DNA from: Lachnospiraceae bacterium
GTDB taxonomy: Bacteria > Bacillota > Clostridia > Lachnospirales > Lachnospiraceae
Length of the DNA: 49,377 bases
NCBI GenBank assembly: GCA_015057615.1
Contig: SVEA01000038.1
Coordinates: 1-49,377 of the forward strand
Reading direction: 5' to 3'
Within the stretch, counting starts at the first letter, position 1; each line of letters opens with the position of its first letter. The position numbers were made by a program, and so were the translations under genes. This document shows, one piece after another, positions 1 to 8,347 of this stretch. The notes under the pieces are model-generated. The model had not been told where the DNA came from. It ran no database searches and saw only the letters and a list, made by a program, of their open reading frames with translations.

Positions 1-104
1 AAGGTGCGTAGCACTTATTCTGATACAAGATATTGCTTGGTAAGCGAGCTTACACATCAATATCTTGTACCAGAAAATCACCTTCGGTGCTTTTGACACC
101 TTAA
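1..104 (-). repeat. R2 palindromic repeat, copy 1 (cut by window start)
   Basis: Near-identical in inverted orientation to 29257-29362. It lacks only the first few bases of the element, which lie outside the window. It contains two small hairpins (GGTGCGTAGCAC type and CACCTTCGGTG type) around a long central stem with arms GATACAAGATATTG and CAATATCTTGTA. It ends in CTTTTGACACC. It abuts an R1 element whose left arm it appears to have replaced. There is no coding potential. Confidence 0.75.
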
Positions 105-336
105 TCTTGATAAGTAATAGGAAGCATATTTCATTCGCAAAACGCAGTCCCGCAAAGTATTGCTCAAAACGCAATACTTGGGTTGAAGTACGTAATGGTA
201 CATAAGACCACAAAATACGTGGTCTTAATACCAACGACTTCAAACAGTTGCGCATTAAAATATTGCTTCCTATTACTTAATGTTTTCTTTGATTTGTACA
301 AATTGAAGAAGTTTATAAATCGACTTGACCCTCAAA
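105..336 (+). repeat. R1 nested-palindrome repeat, copy 1
   Basis: The outer arms TAAGTAATAGGAAGCA and TGCTTCCTATTACTTA pair perfectly. Inside are a hairpin AAGTATTGC/GCAATACTT and a hairpin with arms GACCAC/GTGGTC, the latter within GTTGAAGT...ACTTCAAAC. The right end carries TTTGTACAAATTG and CTTGACCCTCAAAT, the family's right terminus. The left terminus is missing because R2 sits there. Confidence 0.8.
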
Positions 337-381
337 TGCTCCTTTTTTCTATGACTTAGGAACTCCGATCGTAACAAATTA

Positions 382-410
382 TTGACATTATGCACAAAAT
401 TTCATAATAT
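382..410 (+). promoter_or_regulatory. Sigma-A type promoter for the sensor kinase/regulator operon
   Basis: TTGACA at 382-387 and TAATAT at 405-410 are separated by 17 bp. The site lies about 120 bp upstream of the kinase start and is the only good promoter seen before it. By position it would drive the kinase and response regulator. Confidence 0.7.
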
Positions 411-531
411 AATATATTTGATGGTATAAAGTATACCAAAAAAATATCAGATAATACAATATTGATATTTAATAGGAAAGGAACACCAACAGTTAAAACG
501 AGACGAAGGATAAGGGAGGAGGTTCCGAAAG

Positions 532-2381
532 ATGAAGGAAATTACGAAAAACAGAATTAAAATACGAGGGAAACGTAGTTACCAAAAGTTCATACTATTC
601 ACGTCCATCCATTCCATGCTAATGCTTACGATCGGGGTTGTATGCATTGCATCGGCGGGGATCTGGTATCTGGTACAGAATTATCTGATTCGGGTAAACA
701 AGGAGCTATACGGCATACAGAAGGATTCCGCGGATATCTATGTTTCCGGGGTGGAGGAGAAGCTGTCGAACTATATAACGGCAATGGGAGTGGTTTCCAT
801 GAGCAATGATTTGCGGGATTATATTTTTACTCAGGATGTCAGCCGTTCGGAAATGGTAATGCTAAGTAAGGAGCTGGGGCAAAGAATCAGTGAAATGACA
901 TTTTTTCTATACCAGTCCCAGGAGGTCATAAGCCAAAGGCTATATACCTCTCTTCCGGGGGATGGCTATTACTTCTGGGATATTAGTGAGGTGAGGGAGA
1001 AGGCATGGTTTCAGGATTTAAAGCAGAAAAGCCCCCAGTGGTGGTACCGCTATTCCGATGTGACCCATAGCTACCACCTGACGCTAGCCGGGATCATCAA
1101 TAATTATAACTCAAAATCTGAAAGCTGGGGGGAAGGCTATTGCTGCCAGACCATTACGGTGGATGCCGGTACCCTGTTCCTGCCCTATAAGGGGTCCTAT
1201 AACAGCATTTATCTATTTGATAATAAAAGCGGCGACATGATCTATGACTATTCTTATAAAGAGGGAAAACACGACGCTGCTTTCGCGAGGGAATGGATCG
1301 ATGAGACTTATCACAGGGGCGAGGACCACTTCGAACTACCGGAGAAGGTGAGGTTAAAGGATGCGCAGGGGAATACGGAAAGCTATCAGGTTCTGACAAG
1401 AAAGATCAATGTCATAGATGCGACCGCTGTGTTTATGTTTAACCCGAAGCAAATGGAAAAGCCGGACGGAGTGGGTGCAATTTATGCAACCGTAGGATTG
1501 CTTGTCGTTATGATGCTGCTTCTGATCCTGTCAAACCGGATGTATAACCGGAAATTAAATATGCTGATCGAACGGATGGATAATTTTGATGAAAAGGCGG
1601 AGCCCCTAGAGCCTATGGGAGGGAAGGATGAGCTTGCCCGTATCGAGAGGCACCTGATGAAGATGCAGAAGCGAATCCAGACCCTGATTCAGGAGGAGTA
1701 TACCACGAAGCTGCAGATGATGACGGCACGGGAACAGGCACTGATGTCCTGCATTCATCCGCATTTTCTCTATAATACGCTAAACATAATTTCAGCAATG
1801 GCATGTATGGAGGGGGCGGACAGTACCGTGGAAATGATCGCGGCATTATCCTCTATGTTCCGGTATTCTTCAGATGTTTCCAGGCGGAATGTCACTTTAA
1901 AGGAGGAACTGTCAAATATATCGGATTATCTGTATATACAGAGCATACGGCATAAAAATGCATTTACCTATCGTGTGGATGTTAAGGAAGAGTTCTGTGG
2001 ATATCAGACGCCGAAGCTGATCCTCCAGCCTTTGATCGAAAATGTATTAAGCATGGATTCAAAAATCAGATGACGGAAGAGGGAGGAGGCAGAATGCTTC
2101 ATATATGGGCAGAGAAAGCAGGGGAGAATCTTATCATTTCCATAAAGGATAATGGGGTGGGGATACCTGCCGAAGAGCTTTGTAAGATACAAAAACGTAT
2201 CGAAAAACAGGATGCGCAGGCGGTAGAAATGGCGCCGGATAGCGGCAGTATCGGACTTTGGAATGTCCATCAGCGGATTCGTCTGCAGTACGGGCCGGGA
2301 TATGGCCTGCAGATCACAAGCGGGGAAAAGGTAAAGGGAGCATGTGTATCCGTTCGTATTCCCTGTCGAAAAATGTCATGA
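532..2381 (+). pseudogene. YesM-type sensor histidine kinase, frameshifted
   Basis: The product would be a membrane kinase of the two-component systems that control sugar-uptake operons. TM1 is at about residues 18-45 and TM2 at about 311-335, flanking an extracytoplasmic sensor region. HAMP-like sequence and a His_kinase domain follow, with PHFLYNTL and the presumed phospho-acceptor His411. The reading frame stops at 2073, inside the ATP-binding N-box (LIENVLSMDSKIR). The rest of the HATPase domain (GGGR..., DNGVGIP, GLWNVHQR) continues to 2381 in another frame. Adding one A near 2052 would restore VLKHGFKNQMTEEGGG and a protein of about 616 residues. The stop and the downstream ATG overlap as ATGA, so two coupled halves (532-2073 and 2070-2381) are formally possible. 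A recent one-base loss or a sequence error is simpler. The response regulator follows 18 bp later. Confidence 0.85.
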
Positions 2382-2399
2382 TAATGGTGGTGAAAAGAT

Positions 2400-4025
2400 A
2401 TGCTAGGTATATTAATTGTGGATAATGAGGAGCTTGCCTGTGCGGATATCTTATATAAGGTGAGCCGGAGCGGTTTCTACTTTAAATGGATCATGGAGGC
2501 TTCCTCGGCGGAGGAGGCATTGGAAAAGATCAGGGAATATAAGCCGGACATCCTGCTTACGGATATTATCATGGGGGAGATGAGCGGCATGGAGTTGGTG
2601 AAGGAGGCAAAAAATTATGTGCCGAACATTGCAGCCGTTTTGATTTCCGGCTATTCGGAATTTCATTATGCCAAAAAAGCCATAGCGTTAGGTGTAGTGG
2701 ATTATCTGGTGAAGCCTGTCCGGCAGGAGGAGATAACCGATGTGTTATCCAAGGTCATTGCAAGAGAAATGCATCGGAGAAATCTGCTGCAAAGTCCTGC
2801 AGGCGGTGAAAAATCCGAGGATCACAGGTTAAGTGAGAGCCAGAGAGAGGAGCTGACCTCCTTTTTATACGGCACGAAAGCAAATCCTGGTTTTTCTTTG
2901 AACGAAATTTATCCTGGCACCGCAAGGTATTTCCAGATCGGCGTGTTCCGGATATCGGCAAAGCTGCATTTTAACCGACTGCGGCAGATGATACAGGATA
3001 TCATAGGGGAGGTCGGGGGACCGTGGTTTCTTACCTTTTACAATCCAGCCCCCAGCCGGCAGATTACCATAATTGCGGCATCTCCCGAGAAGGACCGTAA
3101 AAAAGCCGAGAAAATACTTTTGGGCAGTTTTGGGGAAATCAATTGCAGAATTCACAAACAGCTGGATATCGTATTATTTGGCGGAGTATCCGGAGTAGAG
3201 AAATCTCTTTCCGGAGAACTGCTGACGCAGGCAAGGCAGGTGCTTGATCTGCGCTTTTCGGTGAAGGGGGATAGCGGCGGCCGGACTTTCTACTGGCGGG
3301 AATGGGAAAAAGCGGCGCTGCCAAAGCTTCCGGAGGAGGATTTTAAGCTGTATCAGAGGCTGCTGACAGCAGGGGATCTAAACGAAGCGCTTGCAACGGT
3401 TCGGCGAATCTTTTCTACGGATGTGCCCGAGACGGCAATGCATATCCGTCTCATTTATATGGAGCTGATCTGTATCCTGGCGCGCACCTGCATCAAAAAG
3501 GCGGGTGGAGGCATTGTGTCCATGCTTGGTCCGGAGTGCCTGTCTGGCGGAATCATAGATAAGTTCGACAGCAGGGAAGAACTGATCGACAATCTGTGCA
3601 GAACCATAACCACGGCACTTGGACAGTGGGTGGCGGTTACTGCCGATACCAGGTCGGTTCTGATGGTGGTCAGAAGCTACATTGAAAATAATTATACCAA
3701 CCCTGAAATAGGTACGAATTTCCTGTCCAAGGAGTTTTGTATTTCGCTTGGTTATCTTTCCACTTCCTTTAATAAGGAGTTTGGGATTCCCATTACGAAG
3801 TATATTATCAAACTGAGAATGGGCTATGCGAAGCGGCTTCTTAAAAAAACAAGCTTGTGTATTCATGATATCGCAGAAAATTGCGGCTTTCGTAATGTGA
3901 GCTATTTTATGCGTACGTTTAAGAAACAGGTTGGCTGTACACCCAATGAATTTCGTGAAAAACGACAGGGGATAGTTGTGAAACCCACAAAAATAATAGT
4001 GAAAAATTCTAAAATACGAGGATAA
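2400..4025 (+). CDS. YesN-type response regulator, AraC-family HTH
   Basis: This is the cognate transcription regulator of the preceding kinase. A receiver domain (about residues 1-125) has the acidic residues near D8, phospho-acceptor Asp55 in LLTDIIM, and Lys in the LVKPV motif. A middle region of about 280 residues has no recognisable motif. A C-terminal AraC/XylS double HTH (about 425-525) includes IHDIAENCGFRNVSYFMRTF and ends GCTPNEFREKR. The length of 541 residues is normal for YesN proteins. The ATG at 2400 follows a purine-rich GGTGGTGAAA site. By position it most likely activates the ABC transporter genes that follow. The partner and regulon are inferred. Confidence 0.93.
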   Translation: MLGILIVDNEELACADILYKVSRSGFYFKWIMEASSAEEALEKIREYKPDILLTDIIMGEMSGMELVKEAKNYVPNIAAVLISGYSEFHYAKKAIALGVVDYLVKPVRQEEITDVLSKVIAREMHRRNLLQSPAGGEKSEDHRLSESQREELTSFLYGTKANPGFSLNEIYPGTARYFQIGVFRISAKLHFNRLRQMIQDIIGEVGGPWFLTFYNPAPSRQITIIAASPEKDRKKAEKILLGSFGEINCRIHKQLDIVLFGGVSGVEKSLSGELLTQARQVLDLRFSVKGDSGGRTFYWREWEKAALPKLPEEDFKLYQRLLTAGDLNEALATVRRIFSTDVPETAMHIRLIYMELICILARTCIKKAGGGIVSMLGPECLSGGIIDKFDSREELIDNLCRTITTALGQWVAVTADTRSVLMVVRSYIENNYTNPEIGTNFLSKEFCISLGYLSTSFNKEFGIPITKYIIKLRMGYAKRLLKKTSLCIHDIAENCGFRNVSYFMRTFKKQVGCTPNEFREKRQGIVVKPTKIIVKNSKIRG

Positions 4026-4187
4026 ATGCAAACATATTTGTTGCAAATCACAACAAAAGGAAAGAAGTGCATAGGAATCAGGAAAAAAGTTGATATTCAG
4101 AAAACAGAAAAAAGGGTAAAATTAGTTTAGAGAAGAGCAGAATAGATTACTACAAGTTCTACAACATTAGAAAGGAGTGAAGGTTAT

Positions 4188-5135
4188 TTGAAAAGTACCA
4201 TAACAGGTTCGATATCCAGACATGAGAGGGCGAGAATAGTATGGCGGCAGATTATGAAACACAAGATGTTATATCTGTTTATCCTTCCCTGTGTGGTTTG
4301 GCTGCTGGTGTTTTGCTATTATCCGATGTACGGCGCACTTTTAGCCTTCAAAGACTACAATTATAATTTAGGTATATTAGGAAGCCCCTGGGTGGGACTC
4401 AAGAATTTCAGAGAATTTGTGAGGTCTCCGGAATTTTGGATGGTCATGAAAAATACCGTTATTATTAGCGGACTTAAGCTTCTTTTCGGCTTTCCCGCCC
4501 CGATTATTCTTGCACTGCTCCTCAATGAGGTAAAGGCAAGAAAATTCAAACGGGCGGTGCAGACGATGAGCTATCTTCCTAACTTTGTATCCTGGGTCGT
4601 GGTGGTCAGTCTGATGACCATTATTTTTACACCCTATGGAGGAATTGTCAATAACATACGAAAGGGCTTCGGACTGGATTCTATCTTTTTCATGGGGGAA
4701 AAGGCTTATTTTTATCCGATGGTGGTGCTCTCCGATATCTGGAAGAATGCCGGATGGGGCTCCATTATCTATCTGTCGGCACTTTCCGGAGTGAGCCAGG
4801 AGCTCTACGAAGCGGCAATGGTAGACGGTGCAGGACATTTAAAATGTACCTGGCATATCACGTTACCCTCCATTAAGGGAACCATTGGAATTATGTTTAT
4901 ATTTGCGGTGGGTGGGATTTTAAATGCCGGTTTTGATCAGGTTTTTCTATTACAGCAGCCGGCAAATACGCAGATTTCGGAAATCCTTGACACCTTTGTA
5001 TTAAAAACCGGCTTAAATTACGGCAGATTTGAGTATGCTACGGCGATTGGTCTGTTTAAATCCGTATTTGCTTTTGCACTGATGGCAATAACAAATAAGA
5101 TTTCAGATAAATTCATGGAGGTAAGCATATGGTAG
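4188..5135 (+). CDS. CUT1 ABC transporter permease, LplB type
   Basis: This is an inner membrane subunit for oligosaccharide import. Its 315 residues include about six TM helices. The first is MLYLFILPCVVWLLVFCYYP, followed by the AFKDYNYNLG segment typical of LplB/YtcP-type permeases. The EAA loop that contacts the ATPase is at about residues 206-226 (LYEAAMVDGAGHLKCTW, then HITLP). The start is TTG at 4188, with GGAGTGAAGG just upstream. No ATPase gene lies in the cluster, which is usual for this class because a shared MsmX-like ATPase serves several systems. The 160-bp gap after the regulator has no clear promoter or terminator. Confidence 0.92.
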   Translation: MKSTITGSISRHERARIVWRQIMKHKMLYLFILPCVVWLLVFCYYPMYGALLAFKDYNYNLGILGSPWVGLKNFREFVRSPEFWMVMKNTVIISGLKLLFGFPAPIILALLLNEVKARKFKRAVQTMSYLPNFVSWVVVVSLMTIIFTPYGGIVNNIRKGFGLDSIFFMGEKAYFYPMVVLSDIWKNAGWGSIIYLSALSGVSQELYEAAMVDGAGHLKCTWHITLPSIKGTIGIMFIFAVGGILNAGFDQVFLLQQPANTQISEILDTFVLKTGLNYGRFEYATAIGLFKSVFAFALMAITNKISDKFMEVSIW

Positions 5136-5142
5136 CGGGCAG

Positions 5143-5212
5143 CATGGGCACGCAACTTTGAGCCTGCGGCACAAAGTTTGCAGGTGGTCAATGAAAGGGC
5201 ATGGTTATTAAA
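5143..5212 (+). repeat. R5 start-proximal repeat, copy 1
   Basis: It contains AACTTTG (5154-5160) able to pair with CAAAGTT (5172-5178), while loop CCTGC (5163-5167) can pair with GCAGG (5180-5184). This is an H-type pseudoknot layout. It is followed by AAAGGGC and ATGGTTATTAAAATG, so it supplies the ribosome site of the next gene. Related copies lie at 26660-26763 and 39486-39543. Confidence 0.65.
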
Positions 5213-6103
5213 ATGAAAATAAAAGCATCAAGGTCACGAAAAGTGTTTATGGTCTTTAATTACATATTTCTTGCATTATTTGGCTTTATTTCTTTATATC
5301 CTTTCTGGTATGTGCTTGTGGCATCCTTAAATACGGGAAGAGATTTTGTCAAAGGCGGGGTATACTTCTGGCCCCGTGAATTTACCCTGGAGAATTTTGC
5401 ACATGCCTTTAAGGACTCGCGCATTTTTGATTCTTTAACGATCTCGACGGCAAGAACTCTGCTAGGGGTATTGCTTGGCTTGTTTTTCACGGCGCTGATC
5501 GCTTATGCGCTAAGCATTAAGACACTGCCCGGAAAAACATTTTTCACATTCTTTTTTTACTTTACCACCATATTCAGCGGCGGAATGATTCCGTATTATA
5601 TGCTGCTCCGGGACATGGGACTGACCAAAAGCTTTTGGCTTTATGTCATCCCGACAATTTTCAGCTTTTTCAACTTTCTGCTGCTTCGGACGTATTTTGA
5701 TACGATTCCGCCGGAGCTTAGGGAGTCGGCACAGATTGACGGCGCGGGAGAGGGGAAAATCCTGTTTCGCATCTATCTTCCACTATCGAAGCCTGTCCTG
5801 GCCACTTTGGCTTTATTTATCGGTGTGGGACATTGGAATGATTGGTTCATGGGAGCTTATTACCAGAGCAGAGCGGCTCTCTATCCGGCTGCCACATTAC
5901 TGCAGAAGCTCTTAGGGGAAGCAACAGCATCCTCTACGATCAAGCTGGGGCAGGAGACGAATCTATCAGCGATGACCAGCTATACATCCCAATCCTTACA
6001 GATGGCGTTTGTCATGCTGCTCACAATGCCGATCGTGGTGGTTTATCCGTTTCTGCAAAAGTATTATGTAAAGGGTGTTATGGTTGGTTCTGTAAAAGGA
6101 TGA
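5213..6103 (+). CDS. CUT1 ABC transporter permease, LplC type
   Basis: This is the second inner membrane permease of the importer. It begins with KVFMVFNYIFLALFGFISLYPFWYVLVASLN, the usual LplC/YtcP opening, and ends YPFLQKYYVKGVMVGSVKG, a typical family C-terminus. The EAA loop is at about residues 170-195 (RESAQIDGAGEGKILFRIYLP). An in-frame ATG at 5201 sits only one base after the AAAGGG site, while 5213 lies 13 bases after it. I prefer 5213 because the same leader before mrp forces use of the second ATG. It is separated from the first permease by the R5 repeat but belongs to the same operon. Confidence 0.92.
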   Translation: MKIKASRSRKVFMVFNYIFLALFGFISLYPFWYVLVASLNTGRDFVKGGVYFWPREFTLENFAHAFKDSRIFDSLTISTARTLLGVLLGLFFTALIAYALSIKTLPGKTFFTFFFYFTTIFSGGMIPYYMLLRDMGLTKSFWLYVIPTIFSFFNFLLLRTYFDTIPPELRESAQIDGAGEGKILFRIYLPLSKPVLATLALFIGVGHWNDWFMGAYYQSRAALYPAATLLQKLLGEATASSTIKLGQETNLSAMTSYTSQSLQMAFVMLLTMPIVVVYPFLQKYYVKGVMVGSVKG

Positions 6104-6155
6104 TGGTATGAGGGAGCTGCATAAAGCAGCCCATAAAAATCATACAGAATAGGAC

Positions 6156-6395
6156 TTGAGTGTCAAAACGATTTGCACAATTTGTGTATTGACAAGTACA
6201 TAAAACATATTTCACCCGCAACACATTGTTCCCAAAGTGCTGCATAAAACGCAGCGCTTAGATTGAAGTACGTAAAGATGCGTGCCAACGACTTCAAACA
6301 GTTGCGCATTAAAATACGTTTTATATTACTAGTATTTTTTCTTTGCTTTGTGCAAATTGAAAAAGTTGATTTTAGAAAATTTTTGCCACTCAAAT
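6156..6395 (+). repeat. R1 nested-palindrome repeat, copy 2
   Basis: It runs from TTGAGTGTCAAAAC to TTTTGCCACTCAAAT. It has the GCACAA.../...TTGTGC arms, the outer stem ATAAAAC.../...GTTTTAT, and the hairpin AAGTGCTGC/GCAGCGCTT. The innermost GACCAC-type hairpin seen in other copies is missing. It sits between the permease and solute-binding protein genes, about 25 bp before the latter. Confidence 0.8.
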
Positions 6396-6419
6396 CAAAT
6401 TAAAAAAAGGAGAATCAGT

Positions 6420-8165
6420 ATGAAAAAAAAGTTGCTTAGTATCTTAATGATTGTGATGATCGTAGCTTCGATGCTTTCCGGCTGCGGTAAAGAAAAGGAT
6501 TCAAAGGATGCTTCACAGCCGATCGCTTCCAAGGGAGGAACGGATTCGGAAAGTACGGCAGAGGAGGGCGGACCGAAAAAGTTCGATGATGTTAAACTCA
6601 AGATGCTGGTTTGCTGGAACGGGGGATTCAAAACAGCATCCGATCAATACAACAATGAAGTGGCAAAAGCAATCCGGGAGAAAACAGGTGTCACGGTAGA
6701 ATTTGAAGGCATCATGATGAGTGAGACAGAAAAACTGAATCTGATGTTTGCTTCCGGTGATATGCCAGATATGATCAATGCGCCTTATTGGGGCGGTAGC
6801 AGCGGTGAGACAGCGGTAATTAAAAAAGCCGGAATAGAAGGCAGGCTGCTTCCGATTGAAGATTTACTGCCAAATTACCCCAATCTGGCAAATGCGTATG
6901 ATATCGGGGTCGTTTCCCAGTCTTACCTGGAAAATGATTTGGATTACAAGGAATTTGGCGGTCATAGATATATTCTGCCCCAGGAAACGCCGGGAGATAC
7001 CGCCGATGTGACAAACTGGGCCTATGGTGTTTTTGTCCGCGGCGATGTGCCGGAAGCCTTAGGAATTGATCCTGCCTCGATTAAGACGGCAGATGATTTG
7101 TATGATTTTATGGTGAAGGCGAAGGAGTATGGATTTAAAGATGTCAACGGCAATAATTGTATCGTTGCAACAACCTACCACAACGGCTGGGACAGTTCGG
7201 GATATTCCATTAATCTTTCCAGCAAGAAATTCAGCAATTATAGGAAGCAGGAAGATGGAACCTATAATTACCTACCCTTAACAGAGGGTTGGACCAAAAG
7301 GAATCTTTTTATCTGGAAACTTGTGAATCAGGGATTGCTGGATGTGGAGTGCTTTAAGCAATCGGATTCCCAGGCCGATGAAAAGGTCGGAAACGGAACG
7401 GCATTGTTCGCATCGGCCCAATATAGCAGCGTAATTAATTCCACAAAGCTGACCGGTCTGTACAGCGCCCATCCGGAAATGCGCTATGTTCCTGTAGGAC
7501 CGATGACCTATAAAGACGGGAAACCGGTGGTACAGCTTGAGCAAAACGGGCGTGGAGGCTCCCCTGCAATCATATTCCCGACCACCTGCTCCAACATTGA
7601 GGCGGCTATGACGTATCTTGACTATGTCAACAGTGAAGAGGGAGCCCGCTTATGCCAATATGGTATCGAAGGAGATACCTATACCATGAATTCGGATGGA
7701 CAGCCGCGCCTTAACAGCGACCTGCTGGCAAGAAAGGCAGTAGGGGATTCTTCTGTGGATGATGAGCTCCGTGAAAAAGGCATTAGTTATATATTAGGCC
7801 GTACGCTGCAGGCGGATAAACGCTTCACCTGGTGGGGTGAAATCAATGCGGGTGATGCGGATGCGGCACCGCCGGAAATGGTGGAATATAAAAAGGCACG
7901 TCCGGTAGAACGTGTAGACGGATATCCACTGGAAGGGCTTGTAATCAATTATGAGAATTACGATAAGGTAAAGAAATTCGCATTCGAAGGCACTACCCAG
8001 ACCGATTATGAGCAGCGTGCTTATTTTGCAGAATCAGAGGAAGAGGCACGTTCGATCCTGGAAGATTTTCAAAAATATATACTAACACAGGAGAATGGTA
8101 TCTTTAAGGATTATCTGAACTATGTAACGGAATGTGCAAATTCCAGGGATGATATTCTGGATTAA
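6420..8165 (+). CDS. Extracellular solute-binding lipoprotein, LplA type
   Basis: This is the binding component of the CUT1 importer, anchored outside the membrane. The signal peptide KKKLLSILMIVMIVASMLSGC has a lipobox with Cys22, followed by an acidic/Ser linker and a large SBP_bac_1-like fold (LKMLVCWNGG, MFASGDMPDMI, SNIEAAMTYLDYVNSEEGARL). The 581 residues match the long LplA subgroup. The ATG at 6420 is preceded by AAAGGAG. The longer reading frame starting upstream lacks a ribosome site and would bury the signal peptide. The ligand is unknown, but the adjacent putative glycosidase suggests an oligosaccharide. Confidence 0.93.
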   Translation: MKKKLLSILMIVMIVASMLSGCGKEKDSKDASQPIASKGGTDSESTAEEGGPKKFDDVKLKMLVCWNGGFKTASDQYNNEVAKAIREKTGVTVEFEGIMMSETEKLNLMFASGDMPDMINAPYWGGSSGETAVIKKAGIEGRLLPIEDLLPNYPNLANAYDIGVVSQSYLENDLDYKEFGGHRYILPQETPGDTADVTNWAYGVFVRGDVPEALGIDPASIKTADDLYDFMVKAKEYGFKDVNGNNCIVATTYHNGWDSSGYSINLSSKKFSNYRKQEDGTYNYLPLTEGWTKRNLFIWKLVNQGLLDVECFKQSDSQADEKVGNGTALFASAQYSSVINSTKLTGLYSAHPEMRYVPVGPMTYKDGKPVVQLEQNGRGGSPAIIFPTTCSNIEAAMTYLDYVNSEEGARLCQYGIEGDTYTMNSDGQPRLNSDLLARKAVGDSSVDDELREKGISYILGRTLQADKRFTWWGEINAGDADAAPPEMVEYKKARPVERVDGYPLEGLVINYENYDKVKKFAFEGTTQTDYEQRAYFAESEEEARSILEDFQKYILTQENGIFKDYLNYVTECANSRDDILD

Positions 8166-8208
8166 GAAATCTAGTAGCATAGGACGCAATTTCCTACGAT
8201 AATATATA

Positions 8209-8239
8209 GGGTTGCTGCAGATATGGGCTGCAGCAACCC
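8209..8239 (+). terminator. Hairpin after the solute-binding protein gene
   Basis: A perfect 12-bp stem, GGGTTGCTGCAG and CTGCAGCAACCC, has a 7-base loop. There is no strong T-run, so it may act as a 3' stabiliser or attenuator between the transporter genes and the next gene. A stray R1-type right terminus (GCTTTTGACACTCATAT) follows at 8261-8277. Confidence 0.6.
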
Positions 8240-8347
8240 CTTATGTGCTTTGTTTAGAAGGCTTTTGACACTCATATCTTTAAATCCATAATGCGCATAA
8301 AAACACACAGGAAGTAAGATAAAGACAGAAAGGATTGGAAGAAACAT

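Noticed and set aside
1-104. Cloverleaf-like R2 as a tRNA
   Set aside because: No anticodon loop, T-loop sequence or CCA end. The dyad symmetry and GTGTCA ends fit a mobile repeat.
105-336. R1 as a riboswitch
   Set aside because: Copies lie before, after and between unrelated genes, and the whole element is palindromic with inverted termini.
2040-2075. Programmed -1 frameshift at the AAAAA run in the kinase gene
   Set aside because: A slip there would rejoin the frames but leave SMDS in place of the KHGF of the N-box, so a one-base deletion further upstream explains the sequence better.
3378-4046. 222-codon minus-strand frame opposite the response regulator
   Set aside because: It is a shadow of the AraC-type gene. 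It lacks a ribosome site and any family pattern, while the plus strand encodes complete domains.
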